DNA of 11,240 nucleotides, from assembly GCA_910586715.1 (NCBI GenBank), contig CAJUJG010000002.1:1-11240 (forward strand), read 5' to 3'. This DNA comes from an uncultured Lachnospiraceae bacterium (GTDB lineage Bacteria > Bacillota > Clostridia > Lachnospirales > Lachnospiraceae). The first letter of the stretch is position 1, and each line of letters begins with the position of its first letter. The translations under genes were made by a program, and so were the position numbers. The notes below the pieces were generated by a model. It was not told the origin of the DNA, ran no database searches, and saw nothing but the letters and a program-made list of their open reading frames with translations. This document shows positions 1 through 7,012 of this stretch, in pieces.

Positions 1-51
1 TTTTCGGATCAGCGAAAAACTCCTCAATGGAGAACAGGGCCATGCCCTAAC

Positions 52-90
52 AAAAACCGGGAAATTCATTTTATATTAATGAATTTCCCG
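52..90 (-). terminator. Rho-independent terminator of the 5'-nucleotidase gene
   Basis: A perfect 13-bp inverted repeat (58-70 with 78-90, arm CGGGAAATTCATT) encloses a 7-nt loop. Read on the minus strand, it lies 30 nt past the stop codon at 121 and is followed by GG and five Ts (52-56). On the plus strand the stem is followed by an AT-rich but interrupted run (91-120), so weak bidirectional action is possible. The minus-strand role is well supported by position and shape. Confidence 0.85.
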
Positions 91-120
91 ATTATTTATT
101 TAATTATATTTTACATTTTA

Positions 121-1746
121 TTATTTAATTGTGATATTCCCTTTCGGATTTGCATATTCCTCACCGATTACACCGCCAAGCGAGTTTACATAAGAAATAA
201 GCCCTTCCGCGTCCACAACTTCCGTGTCAATCACCTTTGACGCCTTTGAAAATACATAATATGTATCGCCACCGTCTGCCATAAAGTTGTTTACTGCAAT
301 ATTGTAAGTTGCGTTCAAGTCAAATTCCTTGCCGCCAACAGACGTAATCGTCACACGGCTTCCCGGCGCTGCGGGTGCATAATAGGTCGACTCCGGATAA
401 AGCGCTCCCTGTGCGTACGGTACCGATGTATCAATTGTAAACTGAATGCCTGATACCTGCGGGAAACCGCCCAGCTCGTTCGGGCACGCAGAACATGATG
501 CCTCCAATGCCTCAAGCAGCTCTGAACCCTTTAATGTCACAATCGAAATCGTATTTCCAAACGGGAACACCTTATAAAGCGTATCCATTGAAATCTCGCC
601 CGGAAGAATGGTATCCCGGACACCGCCGCCATTTTGGATTGCGCCGTCAATAACCATATTAAGCTCATTATCCGCCACGTAGGTCTCTGCCGTATACTTA
701 TATGCGTCCGCCGAGAAATCTCCAAGATTTGTTTCCGACGTACGTACGCTTGCTCTTGCACCGTTTAACAGGTTTGTTGTTGTTGCAAACGTGCCTGCGT
801 ATGCTTCCTTTACAATGTCATTAAAGCTCTTTACAAAAAGATCCATTGAAGGGCATCCACCCACTGTATACAAATCATCTACCAGCTCCGCCTTTGTGTT
901 TTTACCGTCATATACAACAACACCGATTTTCTCCAAATAGCTTCCTGTGCTGACAATCTTTGTACCGTTTACAACAACGCCGCCGTCAATTCGTGTATGG
1001 CTGTGTCCGTCAACAAAAAGATCAATACCGTTTACATTTGCCGCCACATCCACAGAACGTCTTCCGGTACTTTCCTCATCAACACCAAGATGACCAAGGC
1101 AGATTATGTAATCACATCCTTTAGCCGCAAGCTCGTCTACCTGCGCCTGTGCACACGCAAACAGCTCCTCATTATCAAGAATATTTACATCTTTTACATT
1201 CTTTGGACTTGCCTTTGTCTTAGCCTCCGGTGTATCGAGCCCAAAAACACCTACTGTCATATTTCCAAACTCGAATACCTTGTTGCTTTCAAAATAAGGT
1301 TGATTTGTTTCCCTGCTTAAAATGTTGGCATCAAGGATTGGGAACTGCGCCGCGTCCGCCATCTCCTTAAGTTTGTCAAAGCCAAAGTCAAACTCATGAT
1401 TTCCCAACGAAACCGCATCATAACCTGCTGCATTTAAAAAGTGAACTGAATCAAGACCATCATAATAGTTTACCAGGTTTGTACCTTGACTGAAATCGCC
1501 CGCGTCAAGCAATAAAACATTCGCGCCCTGCGTCTCATAATAGCCTTTTAAAGCTGCAACCGATGACATTCCAAGACTCTCGTCGTTATTCTCGTAGCGT
1601 CCATGAATATCATTTGTATGAATAACTACGAGCTTTCCCACAAGGTCCTCTTTTGCCTCCGCCGTGTTTACAGGCATTGCTGTAACTCCTGTCAGCATGG
1701 CAAAAGTAAGTGCACCTGATAAAACACGTTTAAAAAATTTGTTCAT
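121..1746 (-). CDS. Secreted 5'-nucleotidase / metallophosphatase (UshA/YfkN family)
   Basis: This 541-residue protein is a probable exported enzyme that removes phosphate from nucleotides or related phosphoesters outside the cell. The N-terminus is a signal peptide (FKR, then a hydrophobic run, with likely cleavage after A31 in AEA). The calcineurin-like metallophosphatase domain follows, with the two-metal ligands of the family: D46 and H48 in NDIHG, D84 in DAGDF, N116 in GNHEFD, H219 in GHLG, and H248/H250 in DGHSH. The C-terminal 5'-nucleotidase domain spans about 320-535 and includes NGGGVRD (372-378) and the substrate-pocket stretch FMADGGDTYYVF (488-499). No LPxTG anchor or C-terminal membrane helix is present, so it is probably released or loosely held. 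The start is fixed by AAAGGAGG at 1753-1760. It lies 99 bp after asnS, with a terminator behind it. The exact substrate cannot be told from sequence. Confidence 0.93.
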   Translation of the reverse strand: MNKFFKRVLSGALTFAMLTGVTAMPVNTAEAKEDLVGKLVVIHTNDIHGRYENNDESLGMSSVAALKGYYETQGANVLLLDAGDFSQGTNLVNYYDGLDSVHFLNAAGYDAVSLGNHEFDFGFDKLKEMADAAQFPILDANILSRETNQPYFESNKVFEFGNMTVGVFGLDTPEAKTKASPKNVKDVNILDNEELFACAQAQVDELAAKGCDYIICLGHLGVDEESTGRRSVDVAANVNGIDLFVDGHSHTRIDGGVVVNGTKIVSTGSYLEKIGVVVYDGKNTKAELVDDLYTVGGCPSMDLFVKSFNDIVKEAYAGTFATTTNLLNGARASVRTSETNLGDFSADAYKYTAETYVADNELNMVIDGAIQNGGGVRDTILPGEISMDTLYKVFPFGNTISIVTLKGSELLEALEASCSACPNELGGFPQVSGIQFTIDTSVPYAQGALYPESTYYAPAAPGSRVTITSVGGKEFDLNATYNIAVNNFMADGGDTYYVFSKASKVIDTEVVDAEGLISYVNSLGGVIGEEYANPKGNITIK

Positions 1747-1771
1747 AAAAATCCTCCTTTCGTTTTTTGAC

Positions 1772-1797
1772 CATTCTTTGGTTTCATTCTTTGGTTT
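1772..1797. repeat. Two perfect tandem copies of a 13-bp unit upstream of the nucleotidase gene
   Basis: The unit CATTCTTTGGTTT occurs twice back to back (1772-1784 and 1785-1797), 25 bp before the nucleotidase start codon and within its leader or promoter region. I see no good -10/-35 pair here. The repeat may be a protein-binding site or simply a slippage duplication. Confidence 0.8.
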
Positions 1798-1845
1798 TTA
1801 TGAATCAAAATGCTGCATACAATGCAAACCGCATTGCAATATACA

Positions 1846-3228
1846 TTACAGCTCACAATTATTGACGGTTCTTGGGAACGGAATGACATCCCTAATGTTC
1901 CCCATACCTGTAAGATACATCACGCAGCGCTCAAAGCCAAGCCCAAAACCGGCATGTCTGGCACTTCCATAACGTCGCAAATCCAAATAAAATGCATAAT
2001 CTTCCGGCTTTAATCCACACTCTGCCATTCTTCCCTCAAGAACATCAAGCTTATCCTCTCTTTGGCTTCCGCCAATAATCTCTCCGATTCCGGGCACTAA
2101 GCAGTCCATCGCCGCAACCGTTTTGCCGTCATCATTGAGCTTCATATAAAATGCCTTGATTTCCTTTGGATAATCCGTCACAAACACTGGTCTTCCAAAA
2201 AGCTTTTCCGTTAAATACCGCTCATGTTCTGTCTGTAAGTCACAGCCCCATGATACCTTATATTCAAATTCCTCATTATGCTTTTCCAGCTCCGTAATTG
2301 CGTCCGTATACGTAATATGACCAAATTCGGAATTCGCCACATGCTGCAATCTCTCAATTAATCCCTTGTCCACAAACTGGTTAAAAAATGACATCTCTTC
2401 CGGCGCATTTTCTAAAACATACTGAATAATATATTTAAGCATACTTTCTGCCAGCATCATATCATCTTTTAAATCAGCAAATGCAATCTCTGGCTCAATC
2501 ATCCAAAACTCTGCTGCATGACGCGTCGTATTAGAATTCTCAGCGCGGAAAGTCGGTCCAAATGTATAAATGTTTTTAAATGCCATTGCATATGTCTCAC
2601 CATTTAACTGTCCGCTTACCGTTAAGTTGGTCGGTTTATTAAAAAAGTCCTTTGAAAAGTCTACCTGACCATCCGCCATCGGAATATTGCTTAAATCAAG
2701 CGTTGTAACCTGGAACATTTCTCCTGCACCCTCGCAGTCACTTCCTGTAATCAATGGCGTATGCACGTAAACGAAATCTCGCTCCTGAAAAAATTTATGA
2801 ATTGCATATGCGCAAAGTGATCGGACACGGAATACTGCCTGAAACGTATTCGTACGCGGTCTCAAATGTGAAATTGTCCTTAAATACTCAAAGCTGTGAC
2901 GTTTTTTCTGAAGAGGATAATCGGATGTCGAATCGCCTTCCACCTCCACATTCGTTGCCTGAAGCTCAAATGGCTGCTTTGCATCCGGTGTAAGTGTCAC
3001 AACACCTGTCGCAATTATTGCTGCGCCTACATTAAGCTTTGAAATTTCCGTAAAATTACCAAGCTTATCACTATAAACTACCTGCAGCGTTTCAAAAAAC
3101 GTACCGTCATTGACTACCAAAAAGCCAAACGTCTTTGAATCTCTTTTACTCCGAAGCCATCCTCCAATTGTTACTTCCCTGTCTGCATATTCCTTATAAT
3201 TATGATATAGTTCACGTATGTTTATCAT
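1846..3228 (-). CDS. asnS: Asparaginyl-tRNA synthetase
   Basis: This cytoplasmic class IIb enzyme charges tRNA-Asn with asparagine using ATP. The 460-residue length is typical of bacterial AsnRS. An N-terminal OB-fold anticodon-binding domain (about residues 17-97) contains WLRSKRDSKTFGFLVVNDGT. The catalytic domain has motif 2 (FRAENSNTTRHAAEFWMIEPE, about 227-247, quoted here as its family landmark) and motif 3 (GFGLGFER, about 427-434), followed by the AsnRS-type ending FPRT. The reading frame stays open to 3300, but that upstream ATG lies inside the -10 box of the promoter. The ATG at 3228 has AAAGGA 8 nt upstream, and the protein begins MINIRELY there, so I chose it. No T-box leader was seen: the conserved AGGGTGG-type motif is absent. 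It is encoded beside, but promoted separately from, the small coiled-coil gene. Confidence 0.97.
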   Translation of the reverse strand: MINIRELYHNYKEYADREVTIGGWLRSKRDSKTFGFLVVNDGTFFETLQVVYSDKLGNFTEISKLNVGAAIIATGVVTLTPDAKQPFELQATNVEVEGDSTSDYPLQKKRHSFEYLRTISHLRPRTNTFQAVFRVRSLCAYAIHKFFQERDFVYVHTPLITGSDCEGAGEMFQVTTLDLSNIPMADGQVDFSKDFFNKPTNLTVSGQLNGETYAMAFKNIYTFGPTFRAENSNTTRHAAEFWMIEPEIAFADLKDDMMLAESMLKYIIQYVLENAPEEMSFFNQFVDKGLIERLQHVANSEFGHITYTDAITELEKHNEEFEYKVSWGCDLQTEHERYLTEKLFGRPVFVTDYPKEIKAFYMKLNDDGKTVAAMDCLVPGIGEIIGGSQREDKLDVLEGRMAECGLKPEDYAFYLDLRRYGSARHAGFGLGFERCVMYLTGMGNIRDVIPFPRTVNNCEL

Positions 3229-3236
3229 TACAAATA

Positions 3237-3242
3237 TCCTTT
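3237..3242 (-). promoter_or_regulatory. asnS: asnS ribosome binding site
   Basis: AAAGGA on the minus strand sits 8 nt before the ATG at 3228. It decides between this start and the longer frame reaching 3300. Confidence 0.8.
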
Positions 3243-3298
3243 CCTTTCTTATATGAACATTCCTCTGCAGTAAAAAAGCCCATACACATTTGCTATCC

Positions 3299-3327
3299 AT
3301 TATACCCTTTTTAGGTTATGTACGCAA
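3299..3327 (-). promoter_or_regulatory. Sigma-A-type promoter for asnS
   Basis: On the minus strand there is a perfect -10 TATAAT (3299-3304), a 17-bp spacer and a -35 TTGCGT (3322-3327). Transcription would start near 3292, giving a leader of about 60 nt before the asnS ATG. This rules out the in-frame ATG at 3300 as the real start, because it would not be transcribed from this promoter. Confidence 0.8.
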
Positions 3328-3373
3328 TTATGTTTGGACTTTTTTTCCATATTTTTTTATATTCATAGTGTTC

Positions 3374-3595
3374 TTACTGTGCTGCCTGCATCTGTGCCAT
3401 CTGTATAATGTCATTAATCTCAAGACCTGACTTCTGTAAAACAATTCTAAGTTCGTTTAATTCCTCCATCTTTTGCATCTCCAAAAGTTCATCAAGCTCA
3501 TCCCGCTCTTTTTTAATCCGCGTAGATAACGCTTCAATAAGCTCTTTCTTTTGCGCTATTTTCTCCTGTAATGATTTTTTTACTCCTCTTGCCAT
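3374..3595 (-). CDS. Small coiled-coil protein of unknown function
   Basis: This 73-residue protein is highly charged. Residues about 8-46 are rich in K, E, Q and L with a heptad-like pattern and should form a helical coiled coil. A short amphipathic tail (ELRIVLQKSGLEINDIIQMA) follows. There is no signal peptide, membrane segment or catalytic motif. A basic N-terminus (MARGVKKS) leading into a coiled coil recalls several small Firmicute proteins of unknown role, but I do not recognise the family. AAGGAG at 3603-3608 lies 7 nt before the ATG, so it looks translated. It lies 87 bp behind the hemerythrin/receiver gene with no terminator between, so the two may share a transcript. Confidence 0.75.
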   Translation of the reverse strand: MARGVKKSLQEKIAQKKELIEALSTRIKKERDELDELLEMQKMEELNELRIVLQKSGLEINDIIQMAQMQAAQ

Positions 3596-3682
3596 ACTCT
3601 GTCTCCTTATTTATACATTTTATTTATCATTTTTATATGTATTAAATTATATGGACAAGATTGAAAAAATATTCATACTTTT

Positions 3683-5035
3683 CTATATTTTAACACCTGA
3701 TATTTTTTCAAAGTACTTATCAATTTCTTTTTTCACATCTACAGGATCCAATGACTTAGACAGATAACCTGCCGGCTTTAATGCCAGTACCTTTTTAATG
3801 CTCTCTTTATCCACTCTGCTTGTCAAAAAAATAACAGGAATATTCGCAAAATCCTCCTCAGCACGAATCATTTCCAGCACTTGACTGCCATCGCAAATAG
3901 GCATTTCATAATCAAGCAGAACCAAATCCGGTCTGTTTAATGTAATTGCCCGAATCGTGGATAAGCCTGACTTTGCCAGCAACACTTCATAATCCTTGCT
4001 AAGCAGTCCCTCCATTGCACGCAGTACAAATTCAGAATCATCTACCACAAGAATTTTCTTTCGCTTGCTCAGCTTTCCATTTTTTAAATATTTTTGGACT
4101 TCTGACATTGCATTCTCCGCATCAATGACAATTCCGCCCTCTTCCTTCAACAGATGCGGCGCGGTAAAGCAATATGCAAAATACCCCTCTCCTGTATCAA
4201 ACAACAGACTGACTTGCGGATTTTGCTTGTCAAAAATCCGCTCAAACTGTTCATAAGTCAGCAGCTGCTCATCAAGCACTTCATCCGAATCCGCAAACGG
4301 AAGATGCTGGCGGATACTTTCAACGAATTGCCGTGCCGTATACCTTGCGGCATTCATCAACATTACACTCACCGCCTTAGACTGCGTATCCAAAATTCCG
4401 CCAAGCGTACTGACTATCAGCTTTTCCTCAAAAATTAAAATAATCTCCCACTTTTCATGTTCTTTTGTAGAATAAATCAAGCGGTAATAAATTCCATTTC
4501 CAAATTTCTCTCCGCCATAACAATCGCTAACTACCCGTGGTTTCAATCGAAACATATCATGCAGAAGCTGCATAATTGTATTCTTCATTGCCGCCTGCTG
4601 TTCATCCGGTAAAAGACCGCTCCACTTGCTAATCGCCTTACCTGTTATGGCATGGTCCTCAATTAACGTATGCCCAATCAGCCAACCGGCGCAAACACCT
4701 AAAAAATGTTCAACAGCCTCCATTGAATAATGCGTCCGCAATAATTCGCTTTCAAGCGTTGGCAGCGTTTTATCCCTAAAATTATTGTGAATATGCCTAT
4801 GCGTCTCCAACCCTTCATAGTTAATCGACTGCATATATTCTTCTTCTTCAGCAAAATGCTGCAATGCGTGATCTCTGAAATACTTTACCGCTTCCTGACA
4901 AACCCACTGACTTTTTTCTTCCTCTTTTCCGTAAGTAAACAGCTTGTTTAAAACATTAAATAGTTTTTTATGTTCCCTATCAATTACCTCCACACCAATA
5001 TTAAACCGTTCCTGCCAAACTAACTGATTGCTCAT
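3683..5035 (-). CDS. Bacteriohemerythrin - central domain - response-regulator receiver fusion
   Basis: This 450-residue cytoplasmic sensor/signalling protein has three parts. Residues 1-135 are a bacteriohemerythrin, which binds O2 at a di-iron site. The full ligand set is visible: H22 in the DREHKKLF stretch, H60 and E64 (HxxxE), H79 and H83 (HxxxH), H122 and D127 (HxxxxD). Residues about 150-300 form a middle domain whose helix LMNAARYTARQFVESI and following strands resemble CheX/CheC-type chemotaxis phosphatases. The glutamate of the usual ExxN motif is not there (M225 before N228), so this assignment is weak. Residues 326-445 are a CheY-like receiver with acidic pair D332/D333, phospho-acceptor D375 in LLDYEMP, T405 and K427. 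No DNA-binding output domain is present. The start is supported by AAAGGAG 8 nt upstream. A role linking oxygen or redox state to motility or a phosphorelay is inference. Confidence 0.9.
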   Translation of the reverse strand: MSNQLVWQERFNIGVEVIDREHKKLFNVLNKLFTYGKEEEKSQWVCQEAVKYFRDHALQHFAEEEEYMQSINYEGLETHRHIHNNFRDKTLPTLESELLRTHYSMEAVEHFLGVCAGWLIGHTLIEDHAITGKAISKWSGLLPDEQQAAMKNTIMQLLHDMFRLKPRVVSDCYGGEKFGNGIYYRLIYSTKEHEKWEIILIFEEKLIVSTLGGILDTQSKAVSVMLMNAARYTARQFVESIRQHLPFADSDEVLDEQLLTYEQFERIFDKQNPQVSLLFDTGEGYFAYCFTAPHLLKEEGGIVIDAENAMSEVQKYLKNGKLSKRKKILVVDDSEFVLRAMEGLLSKDYEVLLAKSGLSTIRAITLNRPDLVLLDYEMPICDGSQVLEMIRAEEDFANIPVIFLTSRVDKESIKKVLALKPAGYLSKSLDPVDVKKEIDKYFEKISGVKI

Positions 5036-5157
5036 ATAATTTTCTCCTTTGCCACATTATAATTTAATCAATGCATATACCTTTTAGAATAGGTCTTTTG
5101 GTATACTTTAAACTTACACGGTAATATCTCGTTTTGTTCCGCGTACTGCCTTTATAT

Positions 5158-5166
5158 ATTATATCA
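5158..5166 (-). promoter_or_regulatory. Extended -10 promoter for the hemerythrin/receiver gene
   Basis: On the minus strand TGATATAAT combines a perfect -10 TATAAT (5158-5163) with the TG of an extended -10. No good -35 is seen at 16-18 bp, which is usual for this promoter class. Transcription near 5150 would give a leader of about 115 nt. That leader has an imperfect hairpin (TATACC 5076-5081 with GGTATA 5100-5105) of unknown role. Confidence 0.65.
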
Positions 5167-5479
5167 TATGCAAGTACAAAAAGCAGTTGATTTTATTTAA
5201 TATTTTTTTCTATTTTTGTTTATTTTTTCGACTTTTTGCGCCTAAATTTGTCAAAAATCACAACATGGTTTTATCCTTGACTTTACAGCATTTTCAGGTA
5301 CTTTCCTATAAATCATACGGCGTTACCTGATAAACGTAGTAATTGTCTTAACATTGCTGTCTTAAATCACCTAATTTCCTAGTCTTTAGTCGGTTGATTA
5401 CTCTCTACTACACCACCTACTACACCATCTAAACCCCAACATACACCAGCATCTGCCAAATTACGTACATAGCATACAA
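5167..5479. other. Gene-free junction region, probable attachment-site zone of the mobile element
   Basis: This 313-bp stretch between the chromosomal gene's promoter and the integrase stop holds no intact gene. It has a T-rich block (5189-5236) and a 7-bp inverted repeat TCAGGTA/TACCTGA (5294-5300, 5324-5330, 23 nt apart). TGTCTTAA occurs twice (5344-5351, 5358-5365), and an 11-bp direct repeat occurs at 5405-5415 and 5417-5427. Tyrosine integrase genes usually sit next to their att site, and gene content changes from chromosomal to mobile here, so the att core is probably inside. The exact core cannot be set without the other end. No rho-independent terminator for int was found. Confidence 0.5.
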
Positions 5480-5486
5480 CTAATAC
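5379..5486 (-). pseudogene. Out-of-frame remnant resembling an integrase C-terminal tail
   Basis: A 35-codon open stretch overlaps the last codons of int in the -1 frame and runs to a TAG at 5379-5381. It ends DGVVGGVVESNQPTKD and has no start codon or ribosome binding site of its own. Gly/Val-rich or Thr/Pro-rich tails are common in clostridial tyrosine integrases, so this may be the original end of int separated by a one-base change near 5486-5497. It could also be chance, since int already contains all catalytic residues. Confidence 0.35.
5405..5427. repeat. 11-bp direct repeat, 1 bp apart
   Basis: CTACTACACCA occurs at 5405-5415 and again at 5417-5427, 53 bp past the integrase stop. It could be an integrase arm-type site or the coding repeat for GVV-GVV in the tail remnant described at 5379-5486. 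Confidence 0.7.
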
Positions 5487-6640
5487 CTACTAAGCTTTGC
5501 AATCCTCTCGATATCACTGCACGCCCTTTCTTCTGTTATATGCGTATACAAATCCATCGTCATCTTTAAACTTGCATGACCTAAATAACTCTGCACCACT
5601 TTTGGTTCAATACCACTTTCAAAACATCTGGTGGCAAATGTATGCCTAAACGTATGACCACTGAAAACATTAAACTGCTCTTCCGGCGCCCTGTCTTTAT
5701 TTATTTGCCTGACCACTGCTTTTATCGCATCGGAATATATCACGGAATTTAGCGGTGTATTGAACTTTGTGACAAACAGGTAGTCATTCTGCTGTTTGGG
5801 CTGTTTAACTGAAACTGTCTTTTTTAAAACCATCTGCTTCTCAAGGTACTTCCTGCACACACTGTTAATGGGTACCCGTCTGTAACTCTGTTTCGTTTTC
5901 GGAGGCTCTACATGAAACTCCTTTTTACCGTCCGTCAGATATTTCTGATAAACAAGCGTTTTGTTTACGTTAATGTACCCTTCATCAAAATCAACATCTT
6001 CCAGCTTTAGCGCGAACAGTTCTCCCGGTCGCAGTCCCGTATTCACTGCCACATTAAAAAGATTATCATAAAATGTATCTTTGCTGTACTCAAAAAACAC
6101 CTGCTGTTCCATGACTGTCAGCGATTTTGCTTTAATAACCTTATCCGCCCTCAGTTTTATACCGCTGACGGGATTATTTATAAGGAGCTGGTCTTCTACC
6201 GCACGCTGAAGCATATCTCTCAAAATAACCCTTATCTTGTTCTGACGCTCATATGCGTAACCGTCATCCGACGCTTTGTCCACCAATGCCTGAATATCAG
6301 ATTTTACAAGGGAATTAATAAACCTCCGTCCTATATACGGCGAGATGTTCTTACTATAAATATGTACATACTCCCTTTTCGTATTTGGTCTAACACTTCT
6401 TTCCTTATATATAGCCATCCAGTTTTTAAACCACGTATCCAGCGTAACATTATCACGTATACTCGTAAAACGTTCATTATCCGTCACTGCTTCCGCAAGC
6501 TGTCTTCTTAGCTCACTGATATCCTTATTATATATTGTTTTTCTCCTGCCCCACCTGTCGTTATACCTAGCCTGATAGATCTCGTCTTTACGTTGGGAAA
6601 TGCCCACGCCCAGTTCTTTCCCTTTTAAATCCTTACCCAT
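5480..6640 (-). CDS. int: Tyrosine recombinase / site-specific integrase
   Basis: This 386-residue integrase cuts and rejoins DNA at att sites to insert and excise the element. It has the three-part layout of phage and Tn916-like integrases: an N-terminal arm-binding region (about 1-60), a SAM-like core-binding domain (about 65-155) and a catalytic domain (about 170-380). The catalytic residues are R204 in NTGLRPGEL, a beta-hairpin lysine in PPKTKQSYRR, H329 and R332 in GHTFRHTF, H355 in YLGHAS, and nucleophile Y365 in DLYTHI. The set is complete, so the enzyme should be active. The frame extends to a TTG at 6664, but the ATG at 6640 has AAAGGAG 5 nt upstream and starts MGKDLKGK, so I prefer it. 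It lies 84 bp after xis on the same strand. A 3' frameshift relative to a longer ancestor is possible. Confidence 0.95.
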   Translation of the reverse strand: MGKDLKGKELGVGISQRKDEIYQARYNDRWGRRKTIYNKDISELRRQLAEAVTDNERFTSIRDNVTLDTWFKNWMAIYKERSVRPNTKREYVHIYSKNISPYIGRRFINSLVKSDIQALVDKASDDGYAYERQNKIRVILRDMLQRAVEDQLLINNPVSGIKLRADKVIKAKSLTVMEQQVFFEYSKDTFYDNLFNVAVNTGLRPGELFALKLEDVDFDEGYINVNKTLVYQKYLTDGKKEFHVEPPKTKQSYRRVPINSVCRKYLEKQMVLKKTVSVKQPKQQNDYLFVTKFNTPLNSVIYSDAIKAVVRQINKDRAPEEQFNVFSGHTFRHTFATRCFESGIEPKVVQSYLGHASLKMTMDLYTHITEERACSDIERIAKLSRY

Positions 6641-6645
6641 GCTTT

Positions 6646-6672
6646 CTCCTTTTTCGTTCAACAACGAAAAGG
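6646..6672 (-). promoter_or_regulatory. Integrase ribosome binding site with overlapping hairpin
   Basis: The Shine-Dalgarno AAAGGAG (6646-6652) overlaps one arm of an inverted repeat: AACGAAAA (6663-6670) pairs with TTTTCGTT (6651-6658) around a 4-nt loop. After one bulged base, GG (6671-6672) pairs with CC (6648-6649), which is the GG of the Shine-Dalgarno. Folding of the mRNA would therefore hide part of the ribosome binding site. Any regulation by this hairpin is inference. Confidence 0.5.
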
Positions 6673-6675
6673 ATA

Positions 6676-6703
6676 TGTTATAGTCTGTATACTAACTATA
6701 ACA
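6676..6703. promoter_or_regulatory. Palindromic operator-like site between xis and int
   Basis: Nine-base arms TGTTATAGT (6676-6684) and ACTATAACA (6695-6703) are perfect inverted copies. The 10-nt centre holds the palindrome GTATAC (6687-6692). The total length of 28 bp suits a dimeric DNA-binding protein. It lies after the xis stop and before the int start, with no T run for a terminator, so a protein-binding site is the likelier reading. The protein is unknown. Confidence 0.55.
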
Positions 6704-6724
6704 CATCCCCTTCCATGACTACAA

Positions 6725-6934
6725 CTAAATTTTATAAGCTTTCGAAAGATACTGCTCAAACTCTTTACGCTTTACAAGCTTCTTCTTTCCTACAAACAAC
6801 ACAAAGCTGCATGCAGGGTTCCTCAACATATCATGGAGTCTACGTTCTCCAATGTTCGAATATGCTGATGCTTCTTCAATTGTCAAATTCTGTTTACACC
6901 AAAAAGGTATTTTCGGTTTTTCATCTGTTATCAT
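6725..6934 (-). CDS. xis: Tn916-family excisionase
   Basis: This 69-residue DNA-bending protein of the Xis-Tn916 family helps the integrase excise the element. The sequence matches the family layout closely: a basic IPFWCKQNLTIEEASAYSNIGERRLHDMLR winged-helix half (quoted as landmarks IPFW, LTIEEAS, IGERRL), then a wing FVLFVGKKKLVKRKEFEQYL. Tn916 Xis has the same WxxxxLTIEEAS...IGE...RKxFE order and almost the same size. The frame extends to a TTG at 6982, but the ATG at 6934 has GGAG 9 nt upstream and gives the usual family length. It is immediately upstream of int, the standard arrangement for excision control. Confidence 0.9.
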   Translation of the reverse strand: MITDEKPKIPFWCKQNLTIEEASAYSNIGERRLHDMLRNPACSFVLFVGKKKLVKRKEFEQYLSKAYKI

Positions 6935-7012
6935 AAGCTCACACTCCAATCCAAATGATTTAATTAATGCCTCAATAAACAAGACGCAAACATATCAACT
7001 GTTCACCACATC

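Noticed and set aside
1..43. Minus-strand ATG at 43 reading MALFSIEEFFADPK off the left edge
   Set aside because: Fourteen codons, a weak ribosome binding site (AGGG, very close), and a position directly after the terminator. It may be real but cannot be supported from this window.
2..79. Open plus-strand stretch reading FRISEKLLNGEQGHALTK... to a stop at 77-79, possible 3' end of a convergent gene
   Set aside because: Only 25 codons are visible at the window edge, no family is recognisable, and the stop falls inside the loop of the terminator hairpin. The sequence left of position 1 is needed.
997..1320. 107-codon plus-strand open frame
   Set aside because: Antisense shadow inside the nucleotidase gene, whose minus-strand frame has clear family motifs.
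1820..1836. 6-bp inverted repeat CAATGC/GCATTG after asnS as a terminator
   Set aside because: The stem is short and no T run follows it on the minus strand, so termination between asnS and the nucleotidase gene is not supported.
3229..3298. T-box riboswitch in the asnS leader
   Set aside because: The leader from the mapped promoter is only about 60 nt and lacks the conserved T-box sequence, so it is too short for this riboswitch.
5049..5066. Second TATAAT-like box close to the hemerythrin/receiver start
   Set aside because: No -35 at a proper distance, and transcription would begin at or within the ribosome binding site. The extended -10 at 5158-5166 is more plausible.
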